Shown piece by piece: positions 43,958 to 52,871 of a stretch of 64,000 nucleotides of DNA. The translations under genes and the position numbers were made by a program. Source of the DNA: Bog-756 sp963833585 (GTDB taxonomy: Bacteria > Actinomycetota > Acidimicrobiia > Acidimicrobiales > RAAP-2). The notes under the pieces are model-generated. The model had not been told where the DNA came from. It was given only the letters and a program-made list of their open reading frames with translations, and did no database searches. The DNA lies in the NCBI GenBank assembly GCA_963833585.1, contig CAWHYF010000003.1, positions 372,001 to 436,000 on the forward strand. The letters are read 5' to 3'. Positions within the stretch are counted from its first letter, which is position 1. The number at the start of each line of letters is the position of its first letter.

Positions 43958-46360
43958 TTGGACATGCCCGACGGTGAGACCACCAACACGGGGCTGCCGG
44001 TCCGTCATGAGCATGATCTGACCCGACGGCCGGACCGGATCGACACCACGTTGGTTGCCAGCCTGCCCGAGAGCCTCCGCTACCGGGTGAAGCGACGACT
44101 GCTCGGACCGCCACTGGTCAGCGACGAGCTCGCCGGCCAACGACTGGGCAAACCCACCGCCCTCGCCGTGCTGTCCTCCGACGTGATGTCATCCTCCGCC
44201 TACGCCAGCGAGCAGATGATCCGGGTGCTGGTCCCCATCGGGGGACTGGCCGCCTTCTCACTGGTCACCCCCTTGACTGCCGTCATCCTCGCCGTGCTCG
44301 CCGTGGTGACCATCTGCTACCGCGACGTGGTCCGCTCCTATCCCAAGGCCGGCGGGTCGTACGTGGTGAGCCGGGACAACTTCGGGCCCAATGTGGCCCA
44401 GGTCGCCGGGGCCGCCCTCCTGATCAGCTACACCATCACGGTGGCGGTATCGGTGGCCGCCGGCGCCGACGCCATCATCTCGGCGGTGCCCGCCTTGGCC
44501 CACGACGCCGTCCCGATGTCGATCGGATTCGTGCTCCTGCTCGCCTACGGCAACCTGCGCGGCATCCGGGAGGCGGGACGGGTGTTCGCCATCCCCACGT
44601 ATTTCTTCATCGCCAACATGGCCATCCTCATCGTGGCCGGCCTGGTCAAGGCGGCCACCACCGGCCTGCCCCACACCCCGGAGGGCAACGGCACCATGCC
44701 CCTCGGTCACGCCGGCGGCGGCCTGATCCTCGGCATCTCCGCCTTCTACCTGCTCCGGGCCTTCGCCCAGGGCAGCTCGGCGATGACCGGCACCGAGGCC
44801 ATCTCGAACGGCGTGAGCATCTTCCGGTCACCCCAGGCCCGCAATGCCCGCACCACCCTGGTTCTCATGAGCACCATCCTCGGGGTGATGTTCCTCGGGG
44901 TGTCGGTGCTGGCCGCCATCACCCACGCTCTCCCGTTCGTGTCGGGCACCCCGACGGTGGTATCGGAGATCGGCAAGCTGGTCTACGGCAGCAGTCCCAT
45001 GGGCCAGGTCCTCTTCTACCTGCTCCAGGGGGCCACCGCCCTCATCCTCATCCTGGCCGCCAACACCAGCTTCACCGGGTTCCCCTTCCTGGTCAGCTTC
45101 GTGGCCGAGGACTCCTTCCTCCCCCGCATGCTCACGGTCCGGGGGCACCGTCTGGTGTTCTCCAACGGGATCATCCTGCTGGCGACGGCGTCCATCGTCC
45201 TGCTACTCGTGACCGGGGCCCGGGTGTCGGCCCTCATCCCCATGTATGCCATCGGCGTCTTCACCGGCTTCACCATGGCCGGCGCCGGCATGGTGAGACA
45301 CCACCTGACCCACCGGGACGAGCACTGGCGCAAGAGCGTGGCGGTCAACGCCACCGCCGCCGTGGTCTGCGCTGTCATCGTGGTGGTGTTCGCCGTCGCC
45401 GAGTTCACCCAGGGTGGGTGGGTCGTGGTGGTGGTCATGCCCCTGATCGTGTACGGCTTGGTGCGCACCAACCGGGAGTACCGCTCCGAGGACGTCGTGC
45501 TGGAGGAGGGGGCGGCCATCCAGGCCTGCGAAGCCCGCATCCTCCGGCGCAATGTGGTGGTCATCCTGATCGACCGGATCGACCTGGCCACGGCCCGGGC
45601 CATCCAGTACGCCCGCAGTCTGACCCCGGACGACCTGCGGGCCGTCCACTTCAACATCGACCACCCCCGGACCGAGGTGCTCATCGACCGGTGGCAGCGC
45701 TTGGGCCTGTCCCGGTTGCCTCTCGACGTCATCGACTGCCCTGACCGCCGCCTCACCCGAGCCTCGCTGGAGCTGGCCGCTGAGCTGGCCGATGGCGAGA
45801 CCGAAGTCAGCATCCTCCTGCCCCGCCGGTCCTACGGCAAGGCCTGGCGCCGGATCCTCCACGACCAGACCGCCGATCAGATCGTCGAGGTGGTGAGCCA
45901 GCTCTCCCACGTCAATGCCACCATCGTGCCCTTCCTGGTGGCACCCGGGATCGAGCAGCAGATGTCCGCCGACCTGGTGGCGGAACCGACCCGGCGGTCA
46001 AGGGGGCCGGCCGGGGCCATCCACCCGGGCAGGTCCGACGCCGGTCCCGGCGTGCCCGCCGTCGCCGGCGCCACTCCGATCGCCGAGCTCGTCTGGCGTA
46101 CCCGGACCCGGGTCGCGGGCCGAGTGAAGTCCCTCCGGGTGCAGCCGTGGGCCCAGGCCCACAGTCTCGAGTGCGTGCTGGTCGACGGGAGCGGGCACGC
46201 GGTGACCCTGGTGTTCCTGGGACGTCGCTCGGTCAGCGGCGTCCGCAGTGGCTCCCTGCTGATCGCCGAGGGAATGGTCGGCAAGCACCGCAACAAACTG
46301 GCCATCATCAACCCCAGCTACGAACTGCTGTCGGCCACCGAGGGCTCCAATGCCTCCTGA
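43958..46360 (+). CDS. KimA-like APC-family permease fused to a C-terminal OB-fold domain
   Basis: 800 residues. Twelve hydrophobic segments (about 70-510) form an APC-superfamily transporter; SSDVMSSSAYASEQM, SYPKAGGSYVVSRDNFG and LAYGNLRGIREAG are KimA-like, a family of high-affinity K+ importers. A cytoplasmic USP-like domain follows (about 520-660, ending LSHVNATIVPFLVAPG). After a ~45-residue linker an OB-fold appears (about 705-795: RVAGRVKSLRVQPWAQ, LVFLGRRSVSGVRSG, AIINPSYELL). In mycobacteria these are separate genes, Rv2690c-like and Rv2694c-like. Start TTG 43958 after GAGGGG, or ATG 43964. Confidence 0.82.
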   Translation: MDMPDGETTNTGLPVRHEHDLTRRPDRIDTTLVASLPESLRYRVKRRLLGPPLVSDELAGQRLGKPTALAVLSSDVMSSSAYASEQMIRVLVPIGGLAAFSLVTPLTAVILAVLAVVTICYRDVVRSYPKAGGSYVVSRDNFGPNVAQVAGAALLISYTITVAVSVAAGADAIISAVPALAHDAVPMSIGFVLLLAYGNLRGIREAGRVFAIPTYFFIANMAILIVAGLVKAATTGLPHTPEGNGTMPLGHAGGGLILGISAFYLLRAFAQGSSAMTGTEAISNGVSIFRSPQARNARTTLVLMSTILGVMFLGVSVLAAITHALPFVSGTPTVVSEIGKLVYGSSPMGQVLFYLLQGATALILILAANTSFTGFPFLVSFVAEDSFLPRMLTVRGHRLVFSNGIILLATASIVLLLVTGARVSALIPMYAIGVFTGFTMAGAGMVRHHLTHRDEHWRKSVAVNATAAVVCAVIVVVFAVAEFTQGGWVVVVVMPLIVYGLVRTNREYRSEDVVLEEGAAIQACEARILRRNVVVILIDRIDLATARAIQYARSLTPDDLRAVHFNIDHPRTEVLIDRWQRLGLSRLPLDVIDCPDRRLTRASLELAAELADGETEVSILLPRRSYGKAWRRILHDQTADQIVEVVSQLSHVNATIVPFLVAPGIEQQMSADLVAEPTRRSRGPAGAIHPGRSDAGPGVPAVAGATPIAELVWRTRTRVAGRVKSLRVQPWAQAHSLECVLVDGSGHAVTLVFLGRRSVSGVRSGSLLIAEGMVGKHRNKLAIINPSYELLSATEGSNAS

Positions 46361-47195
46361 GCCCCCACCGTCCCGCGCCGAGTCGATCCGGGCCCGGGTG
46401 GGGCAGAGGCTGTCCGCGGTGCGTCCGGTCCTGGCACGCCTGGTGGCTGGCCGCTGGACCATCTGGGCGGTGGCGGCGGTGGCCCCGATCGCCACCGCCC
46501 TGGTACTGATCCCGGGGCGAGGCCACTTGAGCGCCCCGGACGACGCCCTCATCCTCATCGTGGTCACCGTGGCCGTCGCCTCGTCGGGAAACCGGGGAGC
46601 GGCAGCCCTGGCCGCCCTGGTCTCGGCGGCGTCCTTCGACTTCTTCCTCACCGTCCCCTACCAGTCGTTCCAGATCCACCGGCAGTCCGATCTGACCACT
46701 GAGCTGCTCTTCGTCCTGGTCGGACTGCTGGTGGGCGAGCTGGCGTCCCGGGGACACCGGCACCGTCGCGAGGCGGCTGAGGGCCGCCACGGGCTCGACC
46801 GTATCCATGGGGTGGCCGAGCAGATCGTGGAGGGGGAGGATCCCGAGTACGTGATGATCAGTGTCGCCGCGCAGCTCACGGATCTTCTCGCCCTGCAGGA
46901 CTGCCGCTTCGTCCGCAGGCAACCGTCCCGCAAGGGAGCCTGGATCCAGACCGACGGCACGGTGCGGCTCAACCCCCTGACCTGGCCCACCTCGTCGGCC
47001 GGTCTTCCCACCAACCAGGTAGAGCTCCCGGTGCGGGGAGGAGGTCACGTGCTGGGGGTGTTCCTGCTCACCCCGACTCCGACCCGACCGATCTCCCACG
47101 ACCGTTGCGTCGTGGCGGTGGCCCTGGCCGATCAGCTCGGCGCCGCCCTGGCCGCCCACGGCGTGTCGGGGTGGGACACCGAGAGTGATCGCTGA
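46350..47195 (+). CDS. DUF4118 (KdpD-like) membrane sensor-type protein
   Basis: 281 residues overlapping the permease gene by 11 bases. Three to four membrane helices at about 40-125 (WAVAAVAPIATALVLI, then SAASFDFFLTVPYQSF) match the DUF4118 four-helix sensor of KdpD kinases. The remainder is a GAF-like soluble domain (about 140-275). There is no kinase domain. Coupled to a K+-importer-like permease, it may sense K+ or turgor, or act as a regulatory subunit. This is inference from domain and position. Confidence 0.75.
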   Translation: MPPEPPPSRAESIRARVGQRLSAVRPVLARLVAGRWTIWAVAAVAPIATALVLIPGRGHLSAPDDALILIVVTVAVASSGNRGAAALAALVSAASFDFFLTVPYQSFQIHRQSDLTTELLFVLVGLLVGELASRGHRHRREAAEGRHGLDRIHGVAEQIVEGEDPEYVMISVAAQLTDLLALQDCRFVRRQPSRKGAWIQTDGTVRLNPLTWPTSSAGLPTNQVELPVRGGGHVLGVFLLTPTPTRPISHDRCVVAVALADQLGAALAAHGVSGWDTESDR

Positions 47196-47198
47196 GAT

Positions 47199-48533
47199 TC
47201 AGTTCGCCGACACGGCCGGGGGCACCGGCAGTCCGGCCTGCCGGAAGGCCGTACGGATCTCCGGTGCGGCTTGGGTGACCAGCGCGGGCGGTGGGCCGTC
47301 GGCCAGGAACTCCCGGTACTGTGCAACCGCGCCGGCGGCGTCGGCGTCCTCCTGCAACAGCACCGTCCCCAGGTAAAGTCGGGCGGCATAGTCGCCCGGA
47401 TCGAGCCGGATGGCACGAAGGAGCTTGGCCCGGGCGTCACCGATCAGCGAGGTGCTGCTTCCCCGCCGGCCGGTCTGGTACTCGAGCCACCCCAGCTGGG
47501 CCAGGGCCACCTCGTTGGCAGGGTGCTGGTCCAGCACCGACTGGTAGAGCCGCGCGGCCGGACCCACCTGACCCTCGTTCTCGTCGGTGGCCGCCTGGGC
47601 CAGGTTCTCCTCGACCTGCTGCGTCGGGTTCTGGGCGAAGCTGCCGGTGGCCGACTGCCCGGGTTGGCGGGTGGTGGCGAACAGGGTCACCGCCATGGCC
47701 AGCGCCGCCCCGAACGCCACCACCGCACCGGCGAGATACCACCAGCTCCGCCGCCGGCCCGGTCCGGTGCCGGCCCCGGTGCCGATGACGCTGCCGGCGT
47801 CGGGACCGTGGTCGCCGGGCCGGTCGCCCGGCACGGCGTCGGACACGGCGTCGGACACGGTGTCGGACACCCGCTCCTCCACGGCCACCGAGGAGCGGGT
47901 CAGGAGGGGATCGCCGTCCGCGGTCCCGTCCGGAGTCTTCCAGGCGTCCAGCGCGGTGAGTCGGACCAGGTCGCGCTGGCGCAAGGCCAGGTAGTCCTGA
48001 TCGGAGAGGTCGCCGGCCAGATACTCGGCATCGGCGTCGGCCAGGGAGCGGTTCAGGAAGATGCGACGCTCCTCGGCCGCCTCCGGGCTCAGGGGCACCC
48101 CATGGCTTCCGTCCCGGTCGCCGGGCACTCCACCGGACATTCGCCGTCTGACCAGGACCACGGCCAGTGCGACGGCGGCGGCCAGGCCGGCCAGCAACGG
48201 CAGCAGCCACACCGTGAGGGACCAGCCGCTGGCCGGCGGGTCCAAGACGATGGACGATCCGTACCGGTCGACGAGATAGGCCCGGATCTGCTGGTCCGAG
48301 CGGCCCTCGGCGACGAGCTGGCCGACGGCCGCCCGAACGGCCACTGCGGTCGGTGCGGAGGACTGGGCCACCGAGAGGTCCTCGCAGGTGGGGCAGCGCA
48401 CCACGGACTCGATGGCTGCGGCCCGCTGGGCGGGGGTCGGTGGTGCCGACCGGAAGACACCGCTGCCGACCAGCAGGGCCACCACCAGCACCGCGCCGAG
48501 GCCGCTCCACAGCGGGAAGCGGCGCCCGGTCAT
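47199..48533 (-). CDS. ccmH: Cytochrome c biogenesis protein, CcmH-CcmI (TPR) fusion
   Basis: 444 residues. After a signal anchor, the CcmH domain (about 35-110) carries the thiol motif VVRCPTCEDLSVAQSSAP and AYLVDRYGSSIVL. A membrane helix follows (~112-130), then a CcmI-like cytoplasmic region with EERRIFLNRSLADADAEYLAGDLSD. A further helix (~270-290) leads to TPR repeats (about 310-430) that in CcmI hold apocytochrome c. It reduces and presents CxxCH motifs for haem ligation outside the membrane. Its start overlaps ccmG (ATGA). Convergent with the DUF4118 gene with only three bases between stops. Confidence 0.85.
   Translation of the reverse strand: MTGRRFPLWSGLGAVLVVALLVGSGVFRSAPPTPAQRAAAIESVVRCPTCEDLSVAQSSAPTAVAVRAAVGQLVAEGRSDQQIRAYLVDRYGSSIVLDPPASGWSLTVWLLPLLAGLAAAVALAVVLVRRRMSGGVPGDRDGSHGVPLSPEAAEERRIFLNRSLADADAEYLAGDLSDQDYLALRQRDLVRLTALDAWKTPDGTADGDPLLTRSSVAVEERVSDTVSDAVSDAVPGDRPGDHGPDAGSVIGTGAGTGPGRRRSWWYLAGAVVAFGAALAMAVTLFATTRQPGQSATGSFAQNPTQQVEENLAQAATDENEGQVGPAARLYQSVLDQHPANEVALAQLGWLEYQTGRRGSSTSLIGDARAKLLRAIRLDPGDYAARLYLGTVLLQEDADAAGAVAQYREFLADGPPPALVTQAAPEIRTAFRQAGLPVPPAVSAN
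47835..47870. repeat. 12-bp coding tandem repeat in ccmH
   Basis: GGCGTCGGACAC at 47835 and 47847, then GGTGTCGGACAC at 47859, encoding a V-S-D-(T/A) repeat in the linker of the CcmH-CcmI fusion. Confidence 0.8.
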
Positions 48534-49141
48534 GTGCCGTACCCCCTCGCCTCGGCCTTGCCGATGATCTGGTCGAGGCCCCCCGCGGTCACCCCGCCCA
48601 GCACCGAGGCCACCACCCGGCCGTTGGGCGCGATCACGTACGACGTCGGGTTCTCCCGGACGCCGTAGGCCAAGGCCAGGGCGCCATCGGTGTCGGCCAG
48701 CGTGGGCCAGGTGACCCCTACCTTGGCCTGATACTGGCGGGCCGCGGCGGTGGTGTCGTTGAAGACCACGCTGACCACGGTGGCGTCACCTCTCTGCCGG
48801 TGCTGGAATTGGAAGGCCACCAGGTCCGGGGCCTCGACCTGGCAGGGGGTGCACCAGCTGGCGAAGAAATTGAGGACCACGTACCGGCCGGGAGCCCCAC
48901 TCAGATGGAACATCGTTCCGCCGACGGTCCTCCCCCCGACCGGCGGCGCCATCCGGCCCAGCAGGGGACTCTTGGCCTCGACGGTGGTGGCCGACGGCCG
49001 GGTGGCCAAGACCGCGATCAGCCCGGCCCCGATGACCAGTACGGCCACCGCCGCCCACCGGGCGGGGCGGGGGCGAGGGCGCGAATCTACTGCCGGCGGA
49101 CCAGCGTCGATCGGGGCGTCCGGCGGCTTCCTCGTCTCCAT
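48530..49141 (-). CDS. ccmG: Thioredoxin-like TlpA/ResA/CcmG protein
   Basis: 203 residues: a membrane anchor at about 29-46, then an extracytoplasmic thioredoxin fold with LNFFASWCTPCQVEAPDLVAF (CxxC WCTPC) and GVRENPTSYVIAPNGRV (cis-Pro loop). It reduces apocytochrome c or CcmH, drawing electrons from CcdA, which is encoded in the same cluster. It sits between ccmF and ccmH and overlaps ccmH. Confidence 0.87.
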   Translation of the reverse strand: METRKPPDAPIDAGPPAVDSRPRPRPARWAAVAVLVIGAGLIAVLATRPSATTVEAKSPLLGRMAPPVGGRTVGGTMFHLSGAPGRYVVLNFFASWCTPCQVEAPDLVAFQFQHRQRGDATVVSVVFNDTTAAARQYQAKVGVTWPTLADTDGALALAYGVRENPTSYVIAPNGRVVASVLGGVTAGGLDQIIGKAEARGYGT

Positions 49142-49237
49142 GCGCTCAGGTCGCCGGACCCGGGCCCGGGCCGTGGGCCGTCGGTGCGTCCAGGACGCCC
49201 GGTCCGGTCGGACCGGTCGGGCTCTGGACTTCGACCG

Positions 49238-51352
49238 TCACGACGGATCACCGGCGCCCACCGGCTGTGGCGCCGCCCCCAAGTCGGGCCGGTCGTCGGG
49301 GCCGGCCACCGGGCGACCATCGGGCGGAGGGACGGACGGGGCGACCTCGACCACCGGGGCGGAGACCGGATCGGTGGGCCGGCGCCTCCGACCGGGGATG
49401 GCCGAGAGGACGGAGCCCAGACCGATCAGGCCGGCCCCGACCCACAACCACATGACCAGGGGTTGTTCCACCACGCCGAAGGCCCAGACCGTCGACCGGT
49501 CGGAGGCGCTGGCGTTGGAGGGGATGGCGGCGATGGTCAGGTACAGGTCGTCCCGCCAACTGGAGTCGATGGCCGGGGTGCCCACGGTGGCGCTCCCGGT
49601 GCCGAACTGGCTGACGGCCGGGTAGAAGAGGCCACCTCCGTCGACCCGGAGGACGGCCTCGAACGACGAGTGCGAGGGCGTGGTGACCACCCGGGTGCCG
49701 ACGAACTCGACCCGGTGGCCGGAGAAGACGGCGCTCCTTCCCACCGAGAGATGGACCTGGCCCCGGGCCAGGTACGAAGTGGCCGCGGCCAGTCCGATGG
49801 CCACCACCACGACACCGATGTGGACCACCATCCCGCCGTTGGCCCGGCCCACGAGGCCGCGCCATCCGGTCAGAGCGGCCCGGGCCGGCGGGTCACCCGA
49901 GCCGCGGGCCGACCGGTAGGCGCCCCGCACCGAGAGCACGAGGGTCCGGCCGGCCGAGGCGGCGGCGAAGGCCCCCAGCCCGAAGGCGAGCAGAGGCTCC
50001 ACCCCGCGCACCCCCGCCAGCACACAGCCCACCACCACGAGCACCCCCGCCGCGGCGGGCACGGCCAGTCGACCACGCAGTACCTCGAGGTTGGTCTTTC
50101 GCCACGGGAGGGCCGGAGCCACGGCCATGAGGAACAGCAGGACTAGGCCCACCGGCACGAAGAACCGGTTGAAGTACGGGGCCCCCACCCCGATCTGGGC
50201 GTCGTTGTGGAGTGCCTCGTAGAGGAGCGGGAACACCGTGCCCAGGAGCACCACGAAGGCGAACCCCACGAACAGCAGGTTGTTGACCAGGAAGGCCCCT
50301 TCCCGACTCAGGGGCGAGTCGATGCCCCCCGGTGATCGCAGCCGGTCGCCCCGCCAGGCGATCAAGCCGACCCCGGTGAACAGGACCACCCCGAAGAAGC
50401 CCAGCAGCAGCGGGCCGATGGTCGACTCGGAGAACGAGTGGACCGACTGGATGACCCCGGAACGGGTCAGGAAGGTCCCGAGGATGGTCAGGCTGAACGC
50501 CGCCACCACCAGCGAGAGGTTCCAGATGCGCAACAGCCCGCGTCGCTGTTGGACCATCACCGAGTGGAGGTACGCCGTCCCCACCAGCCAGGGGAGGAGG
50601 GCGGCGTTCTCCACGGGGTCCCAGCCCCAGAAGCCACCCCAGCCCAGCACCTGGTAGGACCACCAGGCTCCGAGCAGGATCCCCATGGAGAGGAAGGCCC
50701 AGGCGAACAGGGTCCACCTCCGGGTCTCCCCCTGCCAGTCGTCGTCCAGACGACCGGTGATCAGTGAGGCGACGGCGAAGGCGAAGGGAAGGGTGAAGCC
50801 GACCAGTCCCAGGTAGAGCAGGGGCGGGTGGATCAGGACCAGCGGGTTGTTCTGGAGCAGCGAGTTGGGCCCGGGTCCGTTGACGGGAACGGACCCGCTC
50901 ACGTGCTTGAAGGGATCGGCCGGCCCCAGCATGAGGCCGAAGAAGAAGGCCGCCACCACGTAGACCACCAGGGTTGCCCAGGCCACGAGCTGGTCACCCG
51001 ATCGAGACCGGAACCTCCACACCATGGCGGTGGCGTACCCCCCGAGCACCACGCCCCACAACAGGATCGACCCGGCCAGGGCCGACCAGAGCCCGGTGAT
51101 GGAGTAGAGCCACGGGGTGTCCCGGCTGTTGTTGGCGGCCACGTAGCCGAGGGAGAAGTCGTGGGTCAGCAGGGCGTGCTCCATGGCCACCACCCCGACC
51201 AGCCCACCGACCAACACCAGCGGGGCGTAGAGCTGTCCGCTGCGCATGGTCGCGGCGCGACCCTTGGCCAGCCCCACCCCGAGTACCACCACCCCGACGA
51301 CCGAGGCCACGAACCCCAGCAGGACGCCGGTATGGCCGAGGATCCCGTTCAC
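49238..51352 (-). CDS. ccmF: Cytochrome c haem lyase subunit CcmF
   Basis: 704 residues with about 15 membrane helices. The WWD domain is WGGFWGWDPVENAALLPW. His residues in the positions used for haem are in LVLIHPPLLYLG, GTAYLHSVM, GVIQSVHSF and MVVHIGVVVV. It joins haem from holo-CcmE to apocytochrome c on the outer face of the membrane with CcmH/I. The start is GTG at 51352. The length (about 650-700) is normal; the C-terminal tail is Pro-rich. Confidence 0.92.
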   Translation of the reverse strand: MNGILGHTGVLLGFVASVVGVVVLGVGLAKGRAATMRSGQLYAPLVLVGGLVGVVAMEHALLTHDFSLGYVAANNSRDTPWLYSITGLWSALAGSILLWGVVLGGYATAMVWRFRSRSGDQLVAWATLVVYVVAAFFFGLMLGPADPFKHVSGSVPVNGPGPNSLLQNNPLVLIHPPLLYLGLVGFTLPFAFAVASLITGRLDDDWQGETRRWTLFAWAFLSMGILLGAWWSYQVLGWGGFWGWDPVENAALLPWLVGTAYLHSVMVQQRRGLLRIWNLSLVVAAFSLTILGTFLTRSGVIQSVHSFSESTIGPLLLGFFGVVLFTGVGLIAWRGDRLRSPGGIDSPLSREGAFLVNNLLFVGFAFVVLLGTVFPLLYEALHNDAQIGVGAPYFNRFFVPVGLVLLFLMAVAPALPWRKTNLEVLRGRLAVPAAAGVLVVVGCVLAGVRGVEPLLAFGLGAFAAASAGRTLVLSVRGAYRSARGSGDPPARAALTGWRGLVGRANGGMVVHIGVVVVAIGLAAATSYLARGQVHLSVGRSAVFSGHRVEFVGTRVVTTPSHSSFEAVLRVDGGGLFYPAVSQFGTGSATVGTPAIDSSWRDDLYLTIAAIPSNASASDRSTVWAFGVVEQPLVMWLWVGAGLIGLGSVLSAIPGRRRRPTDPVSAPVVEVAPSVPPPDGRPVAGPDDRPDLGAAPQPVGAGDPS

Positions 51353-51406
51353 GGACGCGGGCCCCCGACGGGACGGCAGGCGCCTCGATCGGCGCTCATC
51401 GCCGGC

Positions 51407-51904
51407 TCACCGCTTGGTGCCGTTCGGCGCGGTCACCCGCGCCGGATGCTGGGCGATGTAGGTCGAGGAGTGCTTGACCAGGATCATGTTGGACAGGAAG
51501 GTGGTGCCGGCGAAGTGGCCCACGGCGATCACCGGGATATTCCTCTGGAACAGGTCCGGAGGGCTCCCGGTGTTGTGCACCAGGACCCGGGCCGCGCCCG
51601 CGGTCACCACGAAGTCCACCCCGGTCGAGGTGGGGTGGATCGAGCCCGACTCGACCACCCCTTCCAGATTGAACGTCTTGGCTCCGAGCGTGGCCCGCTG
51701 GGCCATGGCCTGGTCGGCGGGCAGGTAGAAGTTGAGCGCGGTCCCCAGGCCTTTGGCCACCAGGAAGCCGAGCGCCCCGACCAGCACCAGACCCACGACG
51801 GCGTAGCGGAAACGGTGGCTGGTGCGCGTCAGCGACTCCGGGGACGGGGACGGCGACGGCCCAGCCCCGGTCGTCGGAGGTGAAGATGGTGGAGCCGTGG
51901 TCAC
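51407..51904 (-). CDS. ccmE: Haem chaperone CcmE
   Basis: 165 residues: a signal-anchor helix (about 33-52), then a beta-barrel domain with TFNLEGVVESGSI and FVVTAGAARVLVHNTG. The haem-binding motif is H-x3-Y in VKHSSTYIAQHP, so this is a His-type CcmE rather than the Cys-type variant of some Gram-positives and archaea. GTG at 51904 overlaps the stop of the small ccmD gene (GTGA). It takes haem from the CcmABCD complex and hands it to CcmF. Confidence 0.88.
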   Translation of the reverse strand: MTTAPPSSPPTTGAGPSPSPSPESLTRTSHRFRYAVVGLVLVGALGFLVAKGLGTALNFYLPADQAMAQRATLGAKTFNLEGVVESGSIHPTSTGVDFVVTAGAARVLVHNTGSPPDLFQRNIPVIAVGHFAGTTFLSNMILVKHSSTYIAQHPARVTAPNGTKR

Positions 51905-52086
51905 CGCGAGCCCCCGGGGGCCGACGGGCCCGTTCCGCGGTCCGACTCGTCGACCGGGGCGACGGTCCCGGCGGCGACCACCCGGTGCACGGCCCGGGTG
52001 AGCCGGCGGCGGCGCCAGGTGAGCTGAAGGCCGTAGAGGAACAGGAGGGAGAGCACGATGACATACCCGGCCACGACGTAACCCAT
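51901..52086 (-). CDS. ccmD: Small CcmD-like membrane protein
   Basis: 61 residues starting MGYVVAGYVIVLSLLFLYGL with a single helix, then QLTWRRRRLTRAVHRV. Its size, single helix, basic cytoplasmic stretch and position between ccmC and ccmE fit CcmD, the peptide that releases holo-CcmE from CcmABC. Its ATG overlaps the ccmC stop (TGATG) and its TGA overlaps the ccmE GTG. The rest of its open frame upstream is a shadow of ccmC. Confidence 0.72.
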   Translation of the reverse strand: MGYVVAGYVIVLSLLFLYGLQLTWRRRRLTRAVHRVVAAGTVAPVDESDRGTGPSAPGGSR

Positions 52087-52871
52087 CAGGCCGCCTCGTC
52101 CTCGTCCAGGGCGGCGCCCTCCGCCTGGCGTTCGCGCAGGGCCACATCCAGTTCGCCCGTTCCCAGCCAGTCCTCGAGCACACCGATCCGGTAGCGGACC
52201 AGCAACATCCACACGAACACCAGGGTCAGGGCCACGAAGCCGAGGAGCAGCGTCCAGGCCATGGAGCCGTGGATGGTGGGCGACAGGTTGGGGTTCAGCA
52301 CGGTGGCTCCTTGGTGGAGGGTCCTCCACCACAGCACCGAGAAGTGGACGATGGGGATGTCCACCGCGGCGAAGAGCGCTACGAAGGCACTGCGCTTGGC
52401 CCGCACCTCCGGTTCGGCCGGCACCCGGCGCAGGGCCAGATAGCCCAGGAACAGCACCAGAAGCACCGCGGTACTGGTCAGCCGGGCGTCCCACGCCCAC
52501 CACACCCCCCAGGTGGGCTTGCCCCAGATCGACCCCGAGATGAGCGTGCAGATGTTGAACACCACGCCGACCTCCACCGAGGCCGCGGCCAGGCGGTCCC
52601 AGAACAGGGAGCGGGTGCGGGGCCACAGGTAGAGGAGACTCGACACCGCGGCCAGGGCGAAGGCCAGGTACAGGGCCACCCAGGCCACGCCGGGGTGCAG
52701 GTAGACCAGGCGCACCAGATCGCCCTGGGTCTGATCGGGTGGGGTCACCCACAGGCCCAACCACACGGTGCAGGCCGTGGCCACCGCGGCGGTGATCCCG
52801 ATGACCCGGGTGACCTGCCGGGCCCGGGAGGATTGGACCGGTGGAGCGGAGACCCTCCGGTTCGGACTCAC
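52086..52871 (-). CDS. ccmC: Haem exporter / haem-handling protein CcmC
   Basis: 261 residues with six helices and a WWD-type motif in TWGVWWAWDARLTSTAVL. His ligands are in VYLHPGVAWVALY and in the VDIPIVHFSVLWWRTLH loop. It attaches haem to CcmE. The GTG at 52871 overlaps the ccmB stop (GTGA). The C-terminal acidic tail (GAALDEDEAA) is not conserved in the family. Confidence 0.92.
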   Translation of the reverse strand: MSPNRRVSAPPVQSSRARQVTRVIGITAAVATACTVWLGLWVTPPDQTQGDLVRLVYLHPGVAWVALYLAFALAAVSSLLYLWPRTRSLFWDRLAAASVEVGVVFNICTLISGSIWGKPTWGVWWAWDARLTSTAVLLVLFLGYLALRRVPAEPEVRAKRSAFVALFAAVDIPIVHFSVLWWRTLHQGATVLNPNLSPTIHGSMAWTLLLGFVALTLVFVWMLLVRYRIGVLEDWLGTGELDVALRERQAEGAALDEDEAA

